A model generated the notes under the pieces. The model saw only the letters and a list, made by a program, of their open reading frames with translations, had not been told where the DNA came from and did not search any database. DNA of 64,000 bases from Streptomyces griseorubiginosus (GTDB taxonomy: Bacteria > Actinomycetota > Actinomycetes > Streptomycetales > Streptomycetaceae), in NCBI RefSeq assembly GCF_001514195.1, contig NZ_KQ948744.1, positions 266,597 through 330,596 of the forward strand. The letters are read 5' to 3'. The position numbers and the translations under genes are program-made. This document shows, piece after piece, positions 51,724-60,098 of the stretch; position 1 is the stretch's first letter; every line of letters starts with the position of its first letter.

Positions 51724-52916
51724 GAGAGGCGGCTCCCGCCGCCCTTCTCCGCGGCCTTCGCCGCCTTCTCGACGGCCTTCGCGATCCTCTCGGCGTCCAT
51801 GGCGACCTCCCGGAAGGTGCCGCTGATGGGCGTGACGAACCCGGAGAAGTAGAGGCCGGCGGCGTTCTTCGGGGCACGGGCCCCGTTGACCACCGGACCC
51901 CCGCGCCCGTCGAGGACGTCCAGGCCGCCGACCAGACCCTCCAGCGAACGGGCGTACCCCGTGGCCGCGATCACCGCCTCCGGGGTGATCCGGGTGCCGT
52001 CGGCGAGCAGGACCTCGTCGCCCTCGAAGCCCTCGACGGCGGCCACCACCTCGATGCGGCCCTTGCGGATCGCGTCGATGAGGCCGACGTCCTGGACCGG
52101 GATGGCGCCCGCCTTGGCCCGGCTGTAGAGGCCGGTGTCGGGGCGGGGCAGGCCGTGCGCGGAGAGGTCGGGGACGCTGAGCTTCGCCAGGGGACGGGCC
52201 AGGCGGTCGACGAGGCCGACCGGCAGCCGTCGTACGAGCACGCCCGTGTACTGGGCCGCCCAGCCGGCCGTGGAACGGCGGACGATGTGCGGGGCGGTGC
52301 GCACCGACAGCCGGACCCGTGCGGCGCCGCCCTCGACCAGGTCCACGGCGATCTCGGCACCGGTGTTGCCGACGCCGACGACCAGGACGTCACGGCCCGC
52401 GTAGGGCTCGGGGTTGCGGTACTCGCCCGCGTGCCGCAGCTCGCCCTTGTACTCCTCGCGGCCCGGCCAGTCCGGCAGCAGCGGGGTGTGGTTCCAGCCG
52501 GTGGCCACGACCACCGCGGCGCCGGTCAGTTCGCGGCCGCCGGTGGCGTGCAGCAGCCAGCCGCTGCCGTCGGGGGTGCGCTCGATGCGGGAGACCTCGA
52601 CTCCGGTGACCGTCTCCAGCTCGTGGTGCTCCGCGTACTTCTCCAGGTAGCGCACCACGTCGTCGCGCGAGACCCAGCGGCCGAAGCGGCGGGGCATCGG
52701 CAGTCCGGGCAGCGCCGACAGACGGCGGGTGGTGTGCAGGTGGAGGCGGTCGTAGTGGCGCCGCCAGGACGCGCCGACGTGCTCGGACTTCTCCAGGACG
52801 ACCGCGCGGATCCCCCGGGCGCGCAGTGCGTACGCGACGGAGAGTCCGGCCGGGCCGCCGCCGACCACGTACACGGGGTGGTCGGCGGTGCTGGTGGAGA
52901 GAGAGGAGTCGCCCAT
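51708..52916 (-). CDS. Flavin-containing monooxygenase/NAD(P)-binding oxidoreductase
   Basis: 402 residues with two nucleotide-binding folds: FAD at VVGGGPAGLSVAYAL (residues 17-31) and NADPH at VVGVGNTGAEIAVDL (about 185). The FMO-like VVATGWNHTPLLPDW and the motif VIAATGYARSLEGL agree with Baeyer-Villiger/N-hydroxylating FMO relatives such as trimethylamine- or putrescine-type enzymes. ATG at 52916 gives MGDSSLSTSTADHP; no ribosome site, probably leaderless. Divergent from DoxX. The C-terminal lysine-rich KAVEKAAKAAEKGGG ends in the repeated RLPV. Confidence 0.82.
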   Translation of the reverse strand: MGDSSLSTSTADHPVYVVGGGPAGLSVAYALRARGIRAVVLEKSEHVGASWRRHYDRLHLHTTRRLSALPGLPMPRRFGRWVSRDDVVRYLEKYAEHHELETVTGVEVSRIERTPDGSGWLLHATGGRELTGAAVVVATGWNHTPLLPDWPGREEYKGELRHAGEYRNPEPYAGRDVLVVGVGNTGAEIAVDLVEGGAARVRLSVRTAPHIVRRSTAGWAAQYTGVLVRRLPVGLVDRLARPLAKLSVPDLSAHGLPRPDTGLYSRAKAGAIPVQDVGLIDAIRKGRIEVVAAVEGFEGDEVLLADGTRITPEAVIAATGYARSLEGLVGGLDVLDGRGGPVVNGARAPKNAAGLYFSGFVTPISGTFREVAMDAERIAKAVEKAAKAAEKGGGSRLSRLPV

Positions 52917-53082
52917 GAGCGCGAGCGTAATCAGACAGCTCGTTGATAGGTCTCGGTCAAGACGGGAATTGGTTGCGGATCGATCACGCCTGTAGGAGAA
53001 GTGCGTGGGTCGCGTGACGTAGCCCACACGGAAAACTCCAGAGTGCCGGACCGGCCGGCCGACAGGGTTCCCGGAACCCTCC

Positions 53083-53101
53083 ATCTGACGTACCGTCAGA
53101 T
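53083..53101. promoter_or_regulatory. Regulon operator 8, perfect palindrome
   Basis: ATCTGACGTACCGTCAGAT, the best copy in the window. It ends three bases before the DoxX ATG; TACCGT inside it could be the -10 of a leaderless transcript, so the repressor would cover the promoter. Confidence 0.8.
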
Positions 53102-53104
53102 TTC

Positions 53105-53554
53105 ATGGACACGATCTGGCTCACCGGGGCCGAGTGGCTTGCCGTCCTGCGCATCGGTCTCGGCCTGTGGTGGCTGGAGAGCTGGCGGCACAAGGACAAG
53201 AAGACGTGGTTCAAGGGCGGTGGCATCACCTGGGCCGCCGACATCGCCGCCAAGCACCGCTGGACCCCGGTCCGCAGCGGCTTCGACGTGGTCGTCGCAC
53301 CCCGTCCCAAAACCATGGCCTACGTCGTCGCGTACGCCGAACTCGCCCTGGGACTCGGTCTGATCCTCGGACTGCTGACGCCGGTCGCCCTGGTCGGCGG
53401 GCTGCTCCTGAACGTCCTCTACTTCACCCTGATGATCCACGACTGGGCCGAGCAGGGGCAGAACTCGATGATGGCCCTCATCTCGCTCGTGGCCCTGTTC
53501 GGGATGTCCTGGCAGACGTGGTCGCTCGACGCCGCGCTGGGCTGGTTCCGGTGA
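53105..53554 (+). CDS. DoxX-family membrane protein
   Basis: 149 residues, four predicted transmembrane helices: AEWLAVLRIGLGLWWLE, YVVAYAELALGLGLILGL, PVALVGGLLLNVLYFTLMI and MALISLVALFGMSW. DoxX proteins are quinone- or thiosulfate-linked or act in membrane redox protection; here the role is unknown. Its GTGA overlap with the DUF35 gene makes an operon with a CoA-handling protein. Leaderless, operator-controlled. Confidence 0.88.
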   Translation: MDTIWLTGAEWLAVLRIGLGLWWLESWRHKDKKTWFKGGGITWAADIAAKHRWTPVRSGFDVVVAPRPKTMAYVVAYAELALGLGLILGLLTPVALVGGLLLNVLYFTLMIHDWAEQGQNSMMALISLVALFGMSWQTWSLDAALGWFR

Positions 53555-53973
53555 CCGGGACTCCGGCGACCCCGCGGTACGACCTGCCGGAGGCGGACGC
53601 CTTCACGCGGACCTACTGGGACGCGGCATGGCAGGGGGTGCTGCTGCTCAGGCGCTGCGGGGCGTGCGAGCGGGTCCACCACTACCCGCGCGAGTTCTGC
53701 CCGCACTGCTGGAGCGAGGACGTCTCCTGGTTCGCGGCGACCGGCCGGGCCACCCTGCACACCTGGTCGGTCGTCCACCGCAACGACCTGCCGCCGTTCA
53801 AGGACCGCACCCCCTACGCCGCCGCCGTCGTCGACCTCGCCGAGGGCCCGCGGATGATGACGGAGATCGTGCACTGCGCCCACGAGGACCTGCGGCCGGG
53901 GCTGGAACTGGAGGCGGTCTTCCCGGAGGGCGTCCCGAAGTTCAGGCCGCGGGGAGGGCCGACAGGGGCTTGA
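53551..53973 (+). CDS. DUF35 OB-fold zinc-ribbon protein (ChsH2-like)
   Basis: 140 residues. Rubredoxin-like zinc ribbon with Cys36, Cys39, Cys50 and Cys53 (RRCGACERV, FCPHCW) followed by an OB fold (GRATLHTWSVVHRNDLPPFKD, VVDLAEGPRMMTEIV). In steroid-degrading actinobacteria such domains bind thiolase-like aldolases (Ltp2-ChsH2) and supply the CoA-ester tunnel. The candidate partner is the thiolase-like gene at 58847-60016, under the same operator family. Confidence 0.88.
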   Translation: MTGTPATPRYDLPEADAFTRTYWDAAWQGVLLLRRCGACERVHHYPREFCPHCWSEDVSWFAATGRATLHTWSVVHRNDLPPFKDRTPYAAAVVDLAEGPRMMTEIVHCAHEDLRPGLELEAVFPEGVPKFRPRGGPTGA

Positions 53974-54585
53974 TTGAATGGCCCGGTGCCCCCTCTCGAC
54001 GATCAGCACCCCACCAGCCACCCCTTCCCCGACCTGCACGGTCACGGCCTGTGGCTGCGGCCGTGGGACCCGGACAGCGACGCCGACGCCGAGAGCTGGC
54101 TACGGGGCGTCACCGACCCGGACTTCGCCCTCTGGAACACCCCGCTCACCCTGATCGACGACCTCGCCGGCGCCCGCGAGGCGCTGCGCCGCAAGGGCGG
54201 CATGGCGGCGGACGGCACCAGCGCGTCGTACCGGATCGATGACGAGTCGAGCGGTACGACACTGGGGCACGTCGGAGTCGACGGCATCAACCACGTCTTC
54301 AGCACCGCCCGCGTCGGCTACTGGGTCCTCCCCGAGGCCCGCGGCCGGGGCGTCGCCACCCGGGCCCTCCGCCTTGCCTCCCACTGGGCGCACACCGAAC
54401 TGGCCCTCCACCGCCTTGAGTTGGGTCACGGCGTCGGCCACGAGGCGTCCTGCCGCGTCGCCGAACGCTGCGGCTTCCGCTACGAGGGCACGCTACGGGG
54501 ATCGATGTTCGAGGCGGGCCGCCACGACGCCTTCCGCGACGCCCATCTGCACGCCCGACTGGCGAGCGATCCGGAGCGGGGGTGA
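53974..54585 (+). CDS. GNAT-family acetyltransferase (RimJ/RimL type)
   Basis: Acetyltransferase of about 200 residues. LWLRPWDPDSDADAESWLRG at the N-terminus, the CoA loop VLPEARGRGVATRALRLASHWA, and ELGHGVGHEASCRVAERCGFRYEG typify ribosomal-protein alanine acetyltransferase-like enzymes. TTG at 53974 has AGGGG five bases upstream; GTG at 53986 is an alternative. Directly follows the DUF35 gene. Confidence 0.8.
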   Translation: MNGPVPPLDDQHPTSHPFPDLHGHGLWLRPWDPDSDADAESWLRGVTDPDFALWNTPLTLIDDLAGAREALRRKGGMAADGTSASYRIDDESSGTTLGHVGVDGINHVFSTARVGYWVLPEARGRGVATRALRLASHWAHTELALHRLELGHGVGHEASCRVAERCGFRYEGTLRGSMFEAGRHDAFRDAHLHARLASDPERG

Positions 54586-54670
54586 GGGGCGGGCGGCGAA
54601 ACCCGGGGCGACCGTAGCCCTGGGCACCGCCCTCACCCATCCCCTGGGCGCCGCCCTCGCCCGTCCTCCC

Positions 54671-54754
54671 GGTGGACCTGGCGGTGGGCCTGCCGGTGGA
54701 CCTGCCGGTGGGCCTCCGGTGGACCTGCCGGTGGCGCTCCCGGTGGACCGGTTC
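54671..54754. repeat. Seven 12-base tandem repeats
   Basis: Units GGTGGACCTGCC and GGTGGGCCTGCC alternate with small changes across the 286-base gap after the GNAT gene. Nothing else was recognised in 54586-54871. Confidence 0.85.
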
Positions 54755-54871
54755 AAGCCCACGCCGTCCCGGGCGCGACGGGCGAGCGGGCCGAGATGTC
54801 GCGGCCGACTCTTAACTCGCCCTTTGCCGAAGCCCGTTGTCCCGCCGGACGGCCCTTGCCAGCATGCCGGG

Positions 54872-55582
54872 ATGCGTATCTCCACCGCCTACGAGGGCGC
54901 CCTCGGCGACTACTTCGCCGGCAACGCGACCGACGGCCCCTACAACGCCCACACCGACCGCCCCGCCATGCTCGAACTGGCCGGGGACGTCACGGGTCTG
55001 CGGGTGCTGGACGCCGGCTGCGGGGCCGGGCACTACATCACGGAACTACGGGCCCGCGGCGCGGCCGAGGTGGTCGGGGTCGAGGGCAGCGCGAGACTGC
55101 TGGACCACGCCCGGGACCGCGTAGGTGACGACCCCGCCGTCACGCTGCACCACCACGACCTGGAGGAACCCCTCGCCTTCCTGCCCGACGACTCCTTCGA
55201 CCTCGGCGTCGTGGCCCTGGTCCACCATCACCTGGAAGCCCGCCGGGAGTTGCTGGCGGAACTGCACCGCGTGCTGCGCCCCGGCGGAACACTGCTGCTC
55301 TCCACCGTCCACCCGACCGCCGACTGGATCTGGCACGGCGGCTCCTACTTCGACGAGGACCGTGTGGAGACCCGCTTCGGGGACAGCGGAGCCACCAACT
55401 CCTACCGCCGTATGACGATGCAGACCTTCCTCGGCGAACTCCTCGACACCGGATTCGCCCTGGAGCGGCTCGTGGAGCCCCGCGCCACGGAGGCGGCCCG
55501 CCGGGTCGACGAGGCCCGCTACCTGAAAACCCACCAAACGCCGTTCTTCGTGGCGGTGCGCATGCGCAAGGACGCCGGGTGA
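54872..55582 (+). CDS. SAM-dependent methyltransferase, class I
   Basis: 236 residues. The SAM site VLDAGCGAGHYITEL is at about 45-59, acidic loop VVGVEGSARLLDHAR, then HHHDLEEPLAFLPDDSFDLGVVALVHHHLE and VLRPGGTLLLSTVHP. Acceptor unknown. ATG at 54872, no ribosome site; possibly leaderless. Independent of the catabolic regulon on visible sites. Confidence 0.88.
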   Translation: MRISTAYEGALGDYFAGNATDGPYNAHTDRPAMLELAGDVTGLRVLDAGCGAGHYITELRARGAAEVVGVEGSARLLDHARDRVGDDPAVTLHHHDLEEPLAFLPDDSFDLGVVALVHHHLEARRELLAELHRVLRPGGTLLLSTVHPTADWIWHGGSYFDEDRVETRFGDSGATNSYRRMTMQTFLGELLDTGFALERLVEPRATEAARRVDEARYLKTHQTPFFVAVRMRKDAG

Positions 55583-55623
55583 AATTCGCGAGCATGTTCC
55601 GGCACCCCGGAGGACGATGAGGC

Positions 55624-56520
55624 ATGCGCCCCGAGACCCCGCCGCCTCCCCCGACTGCCGACTCCTGGCACGTCACCGAGGACCTGGACGCCTTCCTCTC
55701 CCAGGCCGGCACCTTCCTCCGCTCCCGCCCCGACCTGCACACCCTCGTGCTCACCGTGGTCGAGACACTGCGCAACGGCGGAGCGCGGACGTACGGCGAG
55801 CAGGCGCCCTGGTTCGGGGTGCTGGAGGAGGCCGGGCAGGTGCGGGCGGCCTGCTTCCGGACGCCGCCGCACCGGCTGGTGACCACCGCGCTCACCCCCG
55901 CACAGGCCGACGCGCTCGCCGCCCGTCTGCTCGCACTGGGACGCCCGGTCTCCGGCGTCAACGCGGTCCGCGAGACCGCGGACGCGTTCGCCGCGTCCTG
56001 GTCTCGCCGTACGGGCGCCACGACCGGCCCCCGCCCGCACGGCACCCGACTCCACCGGCTCGCCGCACTGACCCCACCGGACCCGGCACCGCCGGGGCGG
56101 GCCCGGATCGCGGGACAGGCGGACCGGGAACTGCTCGCCCTCTGGTTCGGCGAGTTCCAGGAGGCCATCGGGGAGCCCGGCCGGCAGGACGCCAGCGCCT
56201 GGACCGACACCCGGCTCGCCTACGGCGGTCTCACCCTCTGGGAGACCCCCGACGGCACCCCCGTCTCCATGGCCGGGATCAGCCCCCTGCTCGCCGGCAT
56301 GATCCGGGTCGCGCCTGTCTACACCCCGGCTCCCCTCCGCCGCCGCGGCTACGCCGCCGCCGTCACCACCGCGATCACCCGCACAGCCCTCGACCGCGGC
56401 GCCGACCAGCTCCTCCTCTTCACCGACCTGGCCAACCCGACCAGCAACGCCCTCTACCGGCGCCTCGGTTACCGCCCGGTGGCGGACTTCACGGCGTACG
56501 ACTTCACAGAGCCGTCCTGA
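55624..56520 (+). CDS. GNAT-family acetyltransferase, paralogue 1
   Basis: 298 residues with an N-terminal non-catalytic domain (WHVTEDLDAFLSQAGTFLRSRP) and a C-terminal GNAT fold whose CoA loop is PAPLRRRGYAAAVTTAITRTAL (about 240-261), ending in FTDLANPTSNALYRRLGYRPV. The next gene is a clear paralogue with the same layout, so a tandem duplication occurred. ATG at 55624 after GGAGG/GAGG. Acceptor unknown. Confidence 0.85.
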   Translation: MRPETPPPPPTADSWHVTEDLDAFLSQAGTFLRSRPDLHTLVLTVVETLRNGGARTYGEQAPWFGVLEEAGQVRAACFRTPPHRLVTTALTPAQADALAARLLALGRPVSGVNAVRETADAFAASWSRRTGATTGPRPHGTRLHRLAALTPPDPAPPGRARIAGQADRELLALWFGEFQEAIGEPGRQDASAWTDTRLAYGGLTLWETPDGTPVSMAGISPLLAGMIRVAPVYTPAPLRRRGYAAAVTTAITRTALDRGADQLLLFTDLANPTSNALYRRLGYRPVADFTAYDFTEPS

Positions 56521-56563
56521 CGCCCCGCCCCCGACCCCACCTCGTCCCCAGGGATCACCAACC

Positions 56564-57424
56564 ATGCGCCCCGAAGACTGGCACCTCACCGACGACCTCG
56601 ACGACTTCCTCGCCCGCGCAGGTGACTTCCTGCGCTCCCGCCCCGTCGCGCACATCATGCCGCTGACCTGGGCCGCACGACTGCGTACCCGGGGCGCGGC
56701 GGCCTACGGCGCGGAAGCCGCGGTCTTCGGGCTGCTGGAGCGGGACGGCGAGACGCGGGCCGCCTTCTACCGCCTCTCACCGTCCCGCGGCATCAGCCTC
56801 ACCCCTCTCACCCCCGAGCAGGCCGACGCCCTCGCCGCCCGACTGGCCGCCCTCGGGCACACGCTGCCCTCCGTCAGCGCGGACCATGACACCGCCGCCG
56901 TGTTCGCCGAGGCCTGGCGGCGGCACACCGGTGCCACGCCGACCCTGCGCGTACGGCTCCATCTGCACCGCCTCGGCACGCTCACCCCGCCGTCGCCGTT
57001 CCCCGAGGGCCGGGGCCGGTTCGCGGGAGAGCAGGATCTGGAACAACTCATGGGCCTGTGCAGGGGGTTCGCCGCCGACGTGGGGGAGGACGTCACCATC
57101 GACGCCGAGTCCTGGCCCCGCACCCGCTTCTCCGACAAGAACTACGTGTTCTGGGAGACCCCCGACGGCACCCCCGTCTCCCTGGCGGGCCTGAACCCGA
57201 TGGTCGCCGGCCTGAGCCAGGTGGACCCCGTCTACACCCCCGCCGACCGGCGCGGCCACGGCTACGCGGCCGCCGCCACGGTCGAGGTCAGCCGGGCCGC
57301 GCTCGCCGCGGGCGCCACCGACGTCGTGCTGTTCACGGACGCGGCCAACCCGACCAGCAACGCCCTCTACCGGCGCCTCGGTTACGTCCCGGTCGTCGAC
57401 TGGTCCGGGTACGACTTCGCGTAG
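56564..57424 (+). CDS. GNAT-family acetyltransferase, paralogue 2
   Basis: 286 residues, same layout as its upstream neighbour: WHLTDDLDDFLARAGDFLRSRP at the start, FRG-type FWETPDGTPVSLAGLNP, CoA loop PADRRGHGYAAAATVEVSRAAL and FTDAANPTSNALYRRLGYVPV. Spacing from paralogue 1 is 43 bases, same strand. Divergence between the two is greatest in the N-terminal half, where an acceptor might bind. Confidence 0.85.
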   Translation: MRPEDWHLTDDLDDFLARAGDFLRSRPVAHIMPLTWAARLRTRGAAAYGAEAAVFGLLERDGETRAAFYRLSPSRGISLTPLTPEQADALAARLAALGHTLPSVSADHDTAAVFAEAWRRHTGATPTLRVRLHLHRLGTLTPPSPFPEGRGRFAGEQDLEQLMGLCRGFAADVGEDVTIDAESWPRTRFSDKNYVFWETPDGTPVSLAGLNPMVAGLSQVDPVYTPADRRGHGYAAAATVEVSRAALAAGATDVVLFTDAANPTSNALYRRLGYVPVVDWSGYDFA

Positions 57425-57440
57425 ACCGCAGTCACCCGAG

Positions 57441-58106
57441 TCACGGCCACAGCAGTTGCCGCTCCCAGCCGCCGTCCGTGCGGCGGTAGGCGAGGCGTAC
57501 GTGCTGCCTGCGCTCGTCGCCCTGGAAGAACTCGACCTCCTCGGGGGCGAGCCGGTACAGCGTCCATGAGGGGACGGGTGCCGCGGGTTCCCGTTGCGCT
57601 CGGTCCCAGGACTGCTCGGAGGCCCGCGCCAACTCGTCCAGGGAGCCCAGTACTTCGCTCTGCCGCCCGGTGAGGGCCGCCGCCAGCGCACCGGTCGAGC
57701 GGGCGTGCAGGTCGGCCTGGCCCTCTCCGGAGGGGGCCGCGGTCACCGGACCCCGTACCCGCACCTGCCGGCCCAGCACCGGCCAGTAGAAGCCGAGCGC
57801 GGCGTACGGCCGGACCGCCAGGTGGCCGCCCTTGCGGCTGTGGGCGTGGCTCGCGAAGGCGAAGCCGTCCGCGTCGGCGCCATGCAGCATCACCGTGCGC
57901 ACGTCCGGCCGCCCCTCCGGGTCCGCCGTGGCCAGGGACATGGTGTGCGGCTCGGTCTGCCCGGCCGCCACCGCCTGAGCGAACCAGGTGGTGAACAGCT
58001 CCAGCGGGGCCGCGGGCGCGCCGGCCGGGTCGAAGGCGGGCAGCGTGGTGACCTCCGGGTCCCACACCCGCAGCGACCTGAGCAGCTCGTGAAGATCGGT
58101 TGCCAT
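57441..58106 (-). CDS. Pyridoxamine-phosphate-oxidase-like flavoprotein, second paralogue
   Basis: 221 residues in the PNPOx family, with RPDVRTVMLHGAD, FASHAHSRKGGHLAV and YWPVLGRQVRVRGPV, and the dimerisation end QHVRLAYRRTDGG. It differs enough from pdxH at 8360 to suggest another substrate, as in PhzG-type enzymes. The gene points against the GNAT pair. Confidence 0.85.
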   Translation of the reverse strand: MATDLHELLRSLRVWDPEVTTLPAFDPAGAPAAPLELFTTWFAQAVAAGQTEPHTMSLATADPEGRPDVRTVMLHGADADGFAFASHAHSRKGGHLAVRPYAALGFYWPVLGRQVRVRGPVTAAPSGEGQADLHARSTGALAAALTGRQSEVLGSLDELARASEQSWDRAQREPAAPVPSWTLYRLAPEEVEFFQGDERRQHVRLAYRRTDGGWERQLLWP

Positions 58107-58153
58107 GCCCCAGACGGTACCGACGGGTGCGCCCTACCTCTGGGAGAGCTAGA

Positions 58154-58174
58154 CTTAGTCCATCGCTTAGTCCA
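58154..58174 (+). promoter_or_regulatory. Toxin-antitoxin operator
   Basis: CTTAGTCCA at 58154-58162 is repeated at 58166-58174 (12-base spacing), 26 bases before the antitoxin start; a typical autoregulatory site for a Phd-type antitoxin. Confidence 0.55.
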
Positions 58175-58199
58175 CCCGTGACCTTACCGTGAGGCAGCC

Positions 58200-58442
58200 A
58201 TGGAAGCAGCCCGTCAGTACAACGTCCATGAAGCCAAGACGCACTTTTCGCGGATTCTGGAGCAGGTTGCGACCGGTGAGGAAATCGTGATCAGCAAGGC
58301 GGGAGAGCCGGTGGCGAAGGTGGTGCCGCTGCGCCCCAAGGTGAAGCGGACCGGCCGGGGCTCGCTCCGGGGGCAGATCCACATCCCGGACGACTTCGAT
58401 GAACTGCCCGACGACATCGCCGACGCTTTCGGGATGCGCTGA
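58200..58442 (+). CDS. Phd/YefM-type antitoxin
   Basis: 80 residues. N-terminal DNA-binding domain YNVHEAKTHFSRILEQVATGEEIVIS with KAGEPVAKVVPL, then an unstructured C-terminal toxin-binding tail (IPDDFDELPDDIADAFGMR). ATG at 58200. Overlaps the toxin start (TGATG), so expression is coupled. Confidence 0.9.
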   Translation: MEAARQYNVHEAKTHFSRILEQVATGEEIVISKAGEPVAKVVPLRPKVKRTGRGSLRGQIHIPDDFDELPDDIADAFGMR

Positions 58443-58816
58443 TGAGGCTGCTGCTCGACACCCATGTCGTTCTGTGGTGGTTGGGCGACTCCATCGAGCT
58501 GTCCGGTGAGGTCAAGGATCTGCTCGACACGGAACCCGCGGTGTACGTCAGTGCCGTATCACCGTGGGAGATCGCCATGAAACAGTCCCTCGGAAAACTG
58601 GAAGGCCCGGAGGACCTGGCTGAGCGGGTGCGCGACAGCCAGTTCACCAGCCTGCCCGTCACAGCTGGGCACGGCGTGCGTGCGGGCCGGCTCCCGGCGC
58701 ACCACCGGGACCCCTTCGACCGGATACTGGTCGCCCAGGCGCAGATCGAGGGGATGACCCTGGTGACGCGGGACAAGTGGATCCCGCAGTATGACGTGCG
58801 GGTCATGCCCGTGTGA
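58442..58816 (+). CDS. PIN-domain toxin, VapC-like
   Basis: Mg-dependent RNase toxin of 124 residues. PIN acidic residues: Asp6 (LLLDTHVV), Glu43 (SPWEIAMK), Asp90/Asp93 (HRDPFDRIL) and Asp111 (TRDKW). All are intact. Paired with the Phd-type antitoxin immediately upstream. Plausible roles are stress or mobile-element maintenance. Confidence 0.9.
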   Translation: MRLLLDTHVVLWWLGDSIELSGEVKDLLDTEPAVYVSAVSPWEIAMKQSLGKLEGPEDLAERVRDSQFTSLPVTAGHGVRAGRLPAHHRDPFDRILVAQAQIEGMTLVTRDKWIPQYDVRVMPV

Positions 58817-58846
58817 GAGGAATCCGGCGGCGACGCGGGTTGTGCC

Positions 58847-60016
58847 CTAACGCCCCAGCACCACCGTCCCCGACGAGCAGAACCACCCGCCCGTCCCCGA
58901 CGCCACCGCCAGCCCCGGCGCGGACCCGTCCCGGCGTCTGACCTGCCGGGCGCCCGCCTCCCCGCGCAGCTGCCGTACCGCCTCCACGAGCAGGAACAGT
59001 CCGCGCATGCCCGGGTGCTGGGCGGACAGGCCGCCGCCGTCGGTGTTCACCGGCAGGTCGCCGCCCTCGACCAGCAGCCGCCCCTTCTCCACGAAGGAGC
59101 CGCCCTCGCCCTTCGCGCAGAAGCCGAGGTCCTCCAGGGTCACCAGCGTCATGTACGTGAACGCGTCGTAGATCTCGGCGAGTTCGACCTCCTCCGGCCG
59201 CACCCCGGCCCGCTCGAAGGCCAGCCGTCCGCTCACCGCGGCCGGGGACACCGTGAAGTCGGGCCACTCGGACATGCTGACGTGCGAGACGTACTCCCCG
59301 GTGCCGAGCACCCAGACGGGGGCGGTACGGCAGTCCCGTACGTACTCCTCGGCCACCAGCAGCACCGCCGCGCCGCCGTCGGAGCGGATGCAGCAGTGCA
59401 GCTTGGTGAAGGGGTCCGCGATCATCGGGCCCGCCAGGACGTCGTCCACGGTGATCGGGTCGCGGAACATCGCCTCCGGGTTCAGCGCCGCGTTGGCCCG
59501 TGCCTGTACCGCGACGGACGCCAACTGCTCGATCGTCGTACCGTGTTCGATCATGTGACGGCGGGCCGCCATCGCGTACTTGGCGATCAGGGTGTGGCCG
59601 TACGGCACCTCGAACTGGAGCGGGCCGCGAGCGCCGAAGGAGAGCGTGCCGGTGCGGCGGCCCGCCTTGATGTCGGCGCGGGCCATGGAGCCGTAGACCA
59701 GGAGCACCGCGTTCGCGTGTCCGGCGGCGATCGCGTCGGCCGCGTGGGCCGCCATGACCTCCCAGGTGGAGCCGCCGACGGAGGTCGAGTCGACCCAGGT
59801 GGGGCGCAGGCCCAGGTACTCGGCGATCTCGACGGGGGCGAGGGTGCCGGTGCCCGCGGAGGCCAGGCCGTCGACGAGGGACCGGTCCAGGCCCGCGTCC
59901 GCCAGTGCGCGGCGGGCGGCCTGGGCGTGCAGCGCGTAGGGGGTCGTGTCGTCCACGCGGCCGCAGTCCGCGAGGGCCACGCCGGTGATCGCGACTTTCC
60001 GGCTCCCGGGGGGCAT
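58847..60016 (-). CDS. Thiolase-like (lipid-transfer-protein) CoA lyase without catalytic Cys
   Basis: 389 residues of the SCP2-thiolase/Ltp family. Where a thiolase has its nucleophile Cys the protein reads VGGSTWEVMAAH (Ser83), as in Ltp2-type aldolases. Downstream are EIYDAFTYM (Tyr283), QHPGMRG (His334) and WFCSSGT (Cys380). In Mycobacterium Ltp2 works with the DUF35 protein ChsH2 to cleave a steroid side chain. ATG at 60016 follows GGAGG. Its partner is probably the DUF35 at 53551. Divergent from the dehydrogenase across operator 9. Confidence 0.85.
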   Translation of the reverse strand: MPPGSRKVAITGVALADCGRVDDTTPYALHAQAARRALADAGLDRSLVDGLASAGTGTLAPVEIAEYLGLRPTWVDSTSVGGSTWEVMAAHAADAIAAGHANAVLLVYGSMARADIKAGRRTGTLSFGARGPLQFEVPYGHTLIAKYAMAARRHMIEHGTTIEQLASVAVQARANAALNPEAMFRDPITVDDVLAGPMIADPFTKLHCCIRSDGGAAVLLVAEEYVRDCRTAPVWVLGTGEYVSHVSMSEWPDFTVSPAAVSGRLAFERAGVRPEEVELAEIYDAFTYMTLVTLEDLGFCAKGEGGSFVEKGRLLVEGGDLPVNTDGGGLSAQHPGMRGLFLLVEAVRQLRGEAGARQVRRRDGSAPGLAVASGTGGWFCSSGTVVLGR

Positions 60017-60058
60017 GAGGGGCCTCCTGCCTCTGGGCAACTGGTGCGGGCGCTCCTA

Positions 60059-60077
60059 ATATGACGGACCGTCAGAT
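60059..60077. promoter_or_regulatory. Regulon operator 9
   Basis: ATATGACGGACCGTCAGAT, one mismatch in the left arm; 82-base divergent control region between the thiolase-like gene and the acyl-CoA dehydrogenase. Confidence 0.75.
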
Positions 60078-60098
60078 CCGGAGGGAAGAGGAAGAGCC

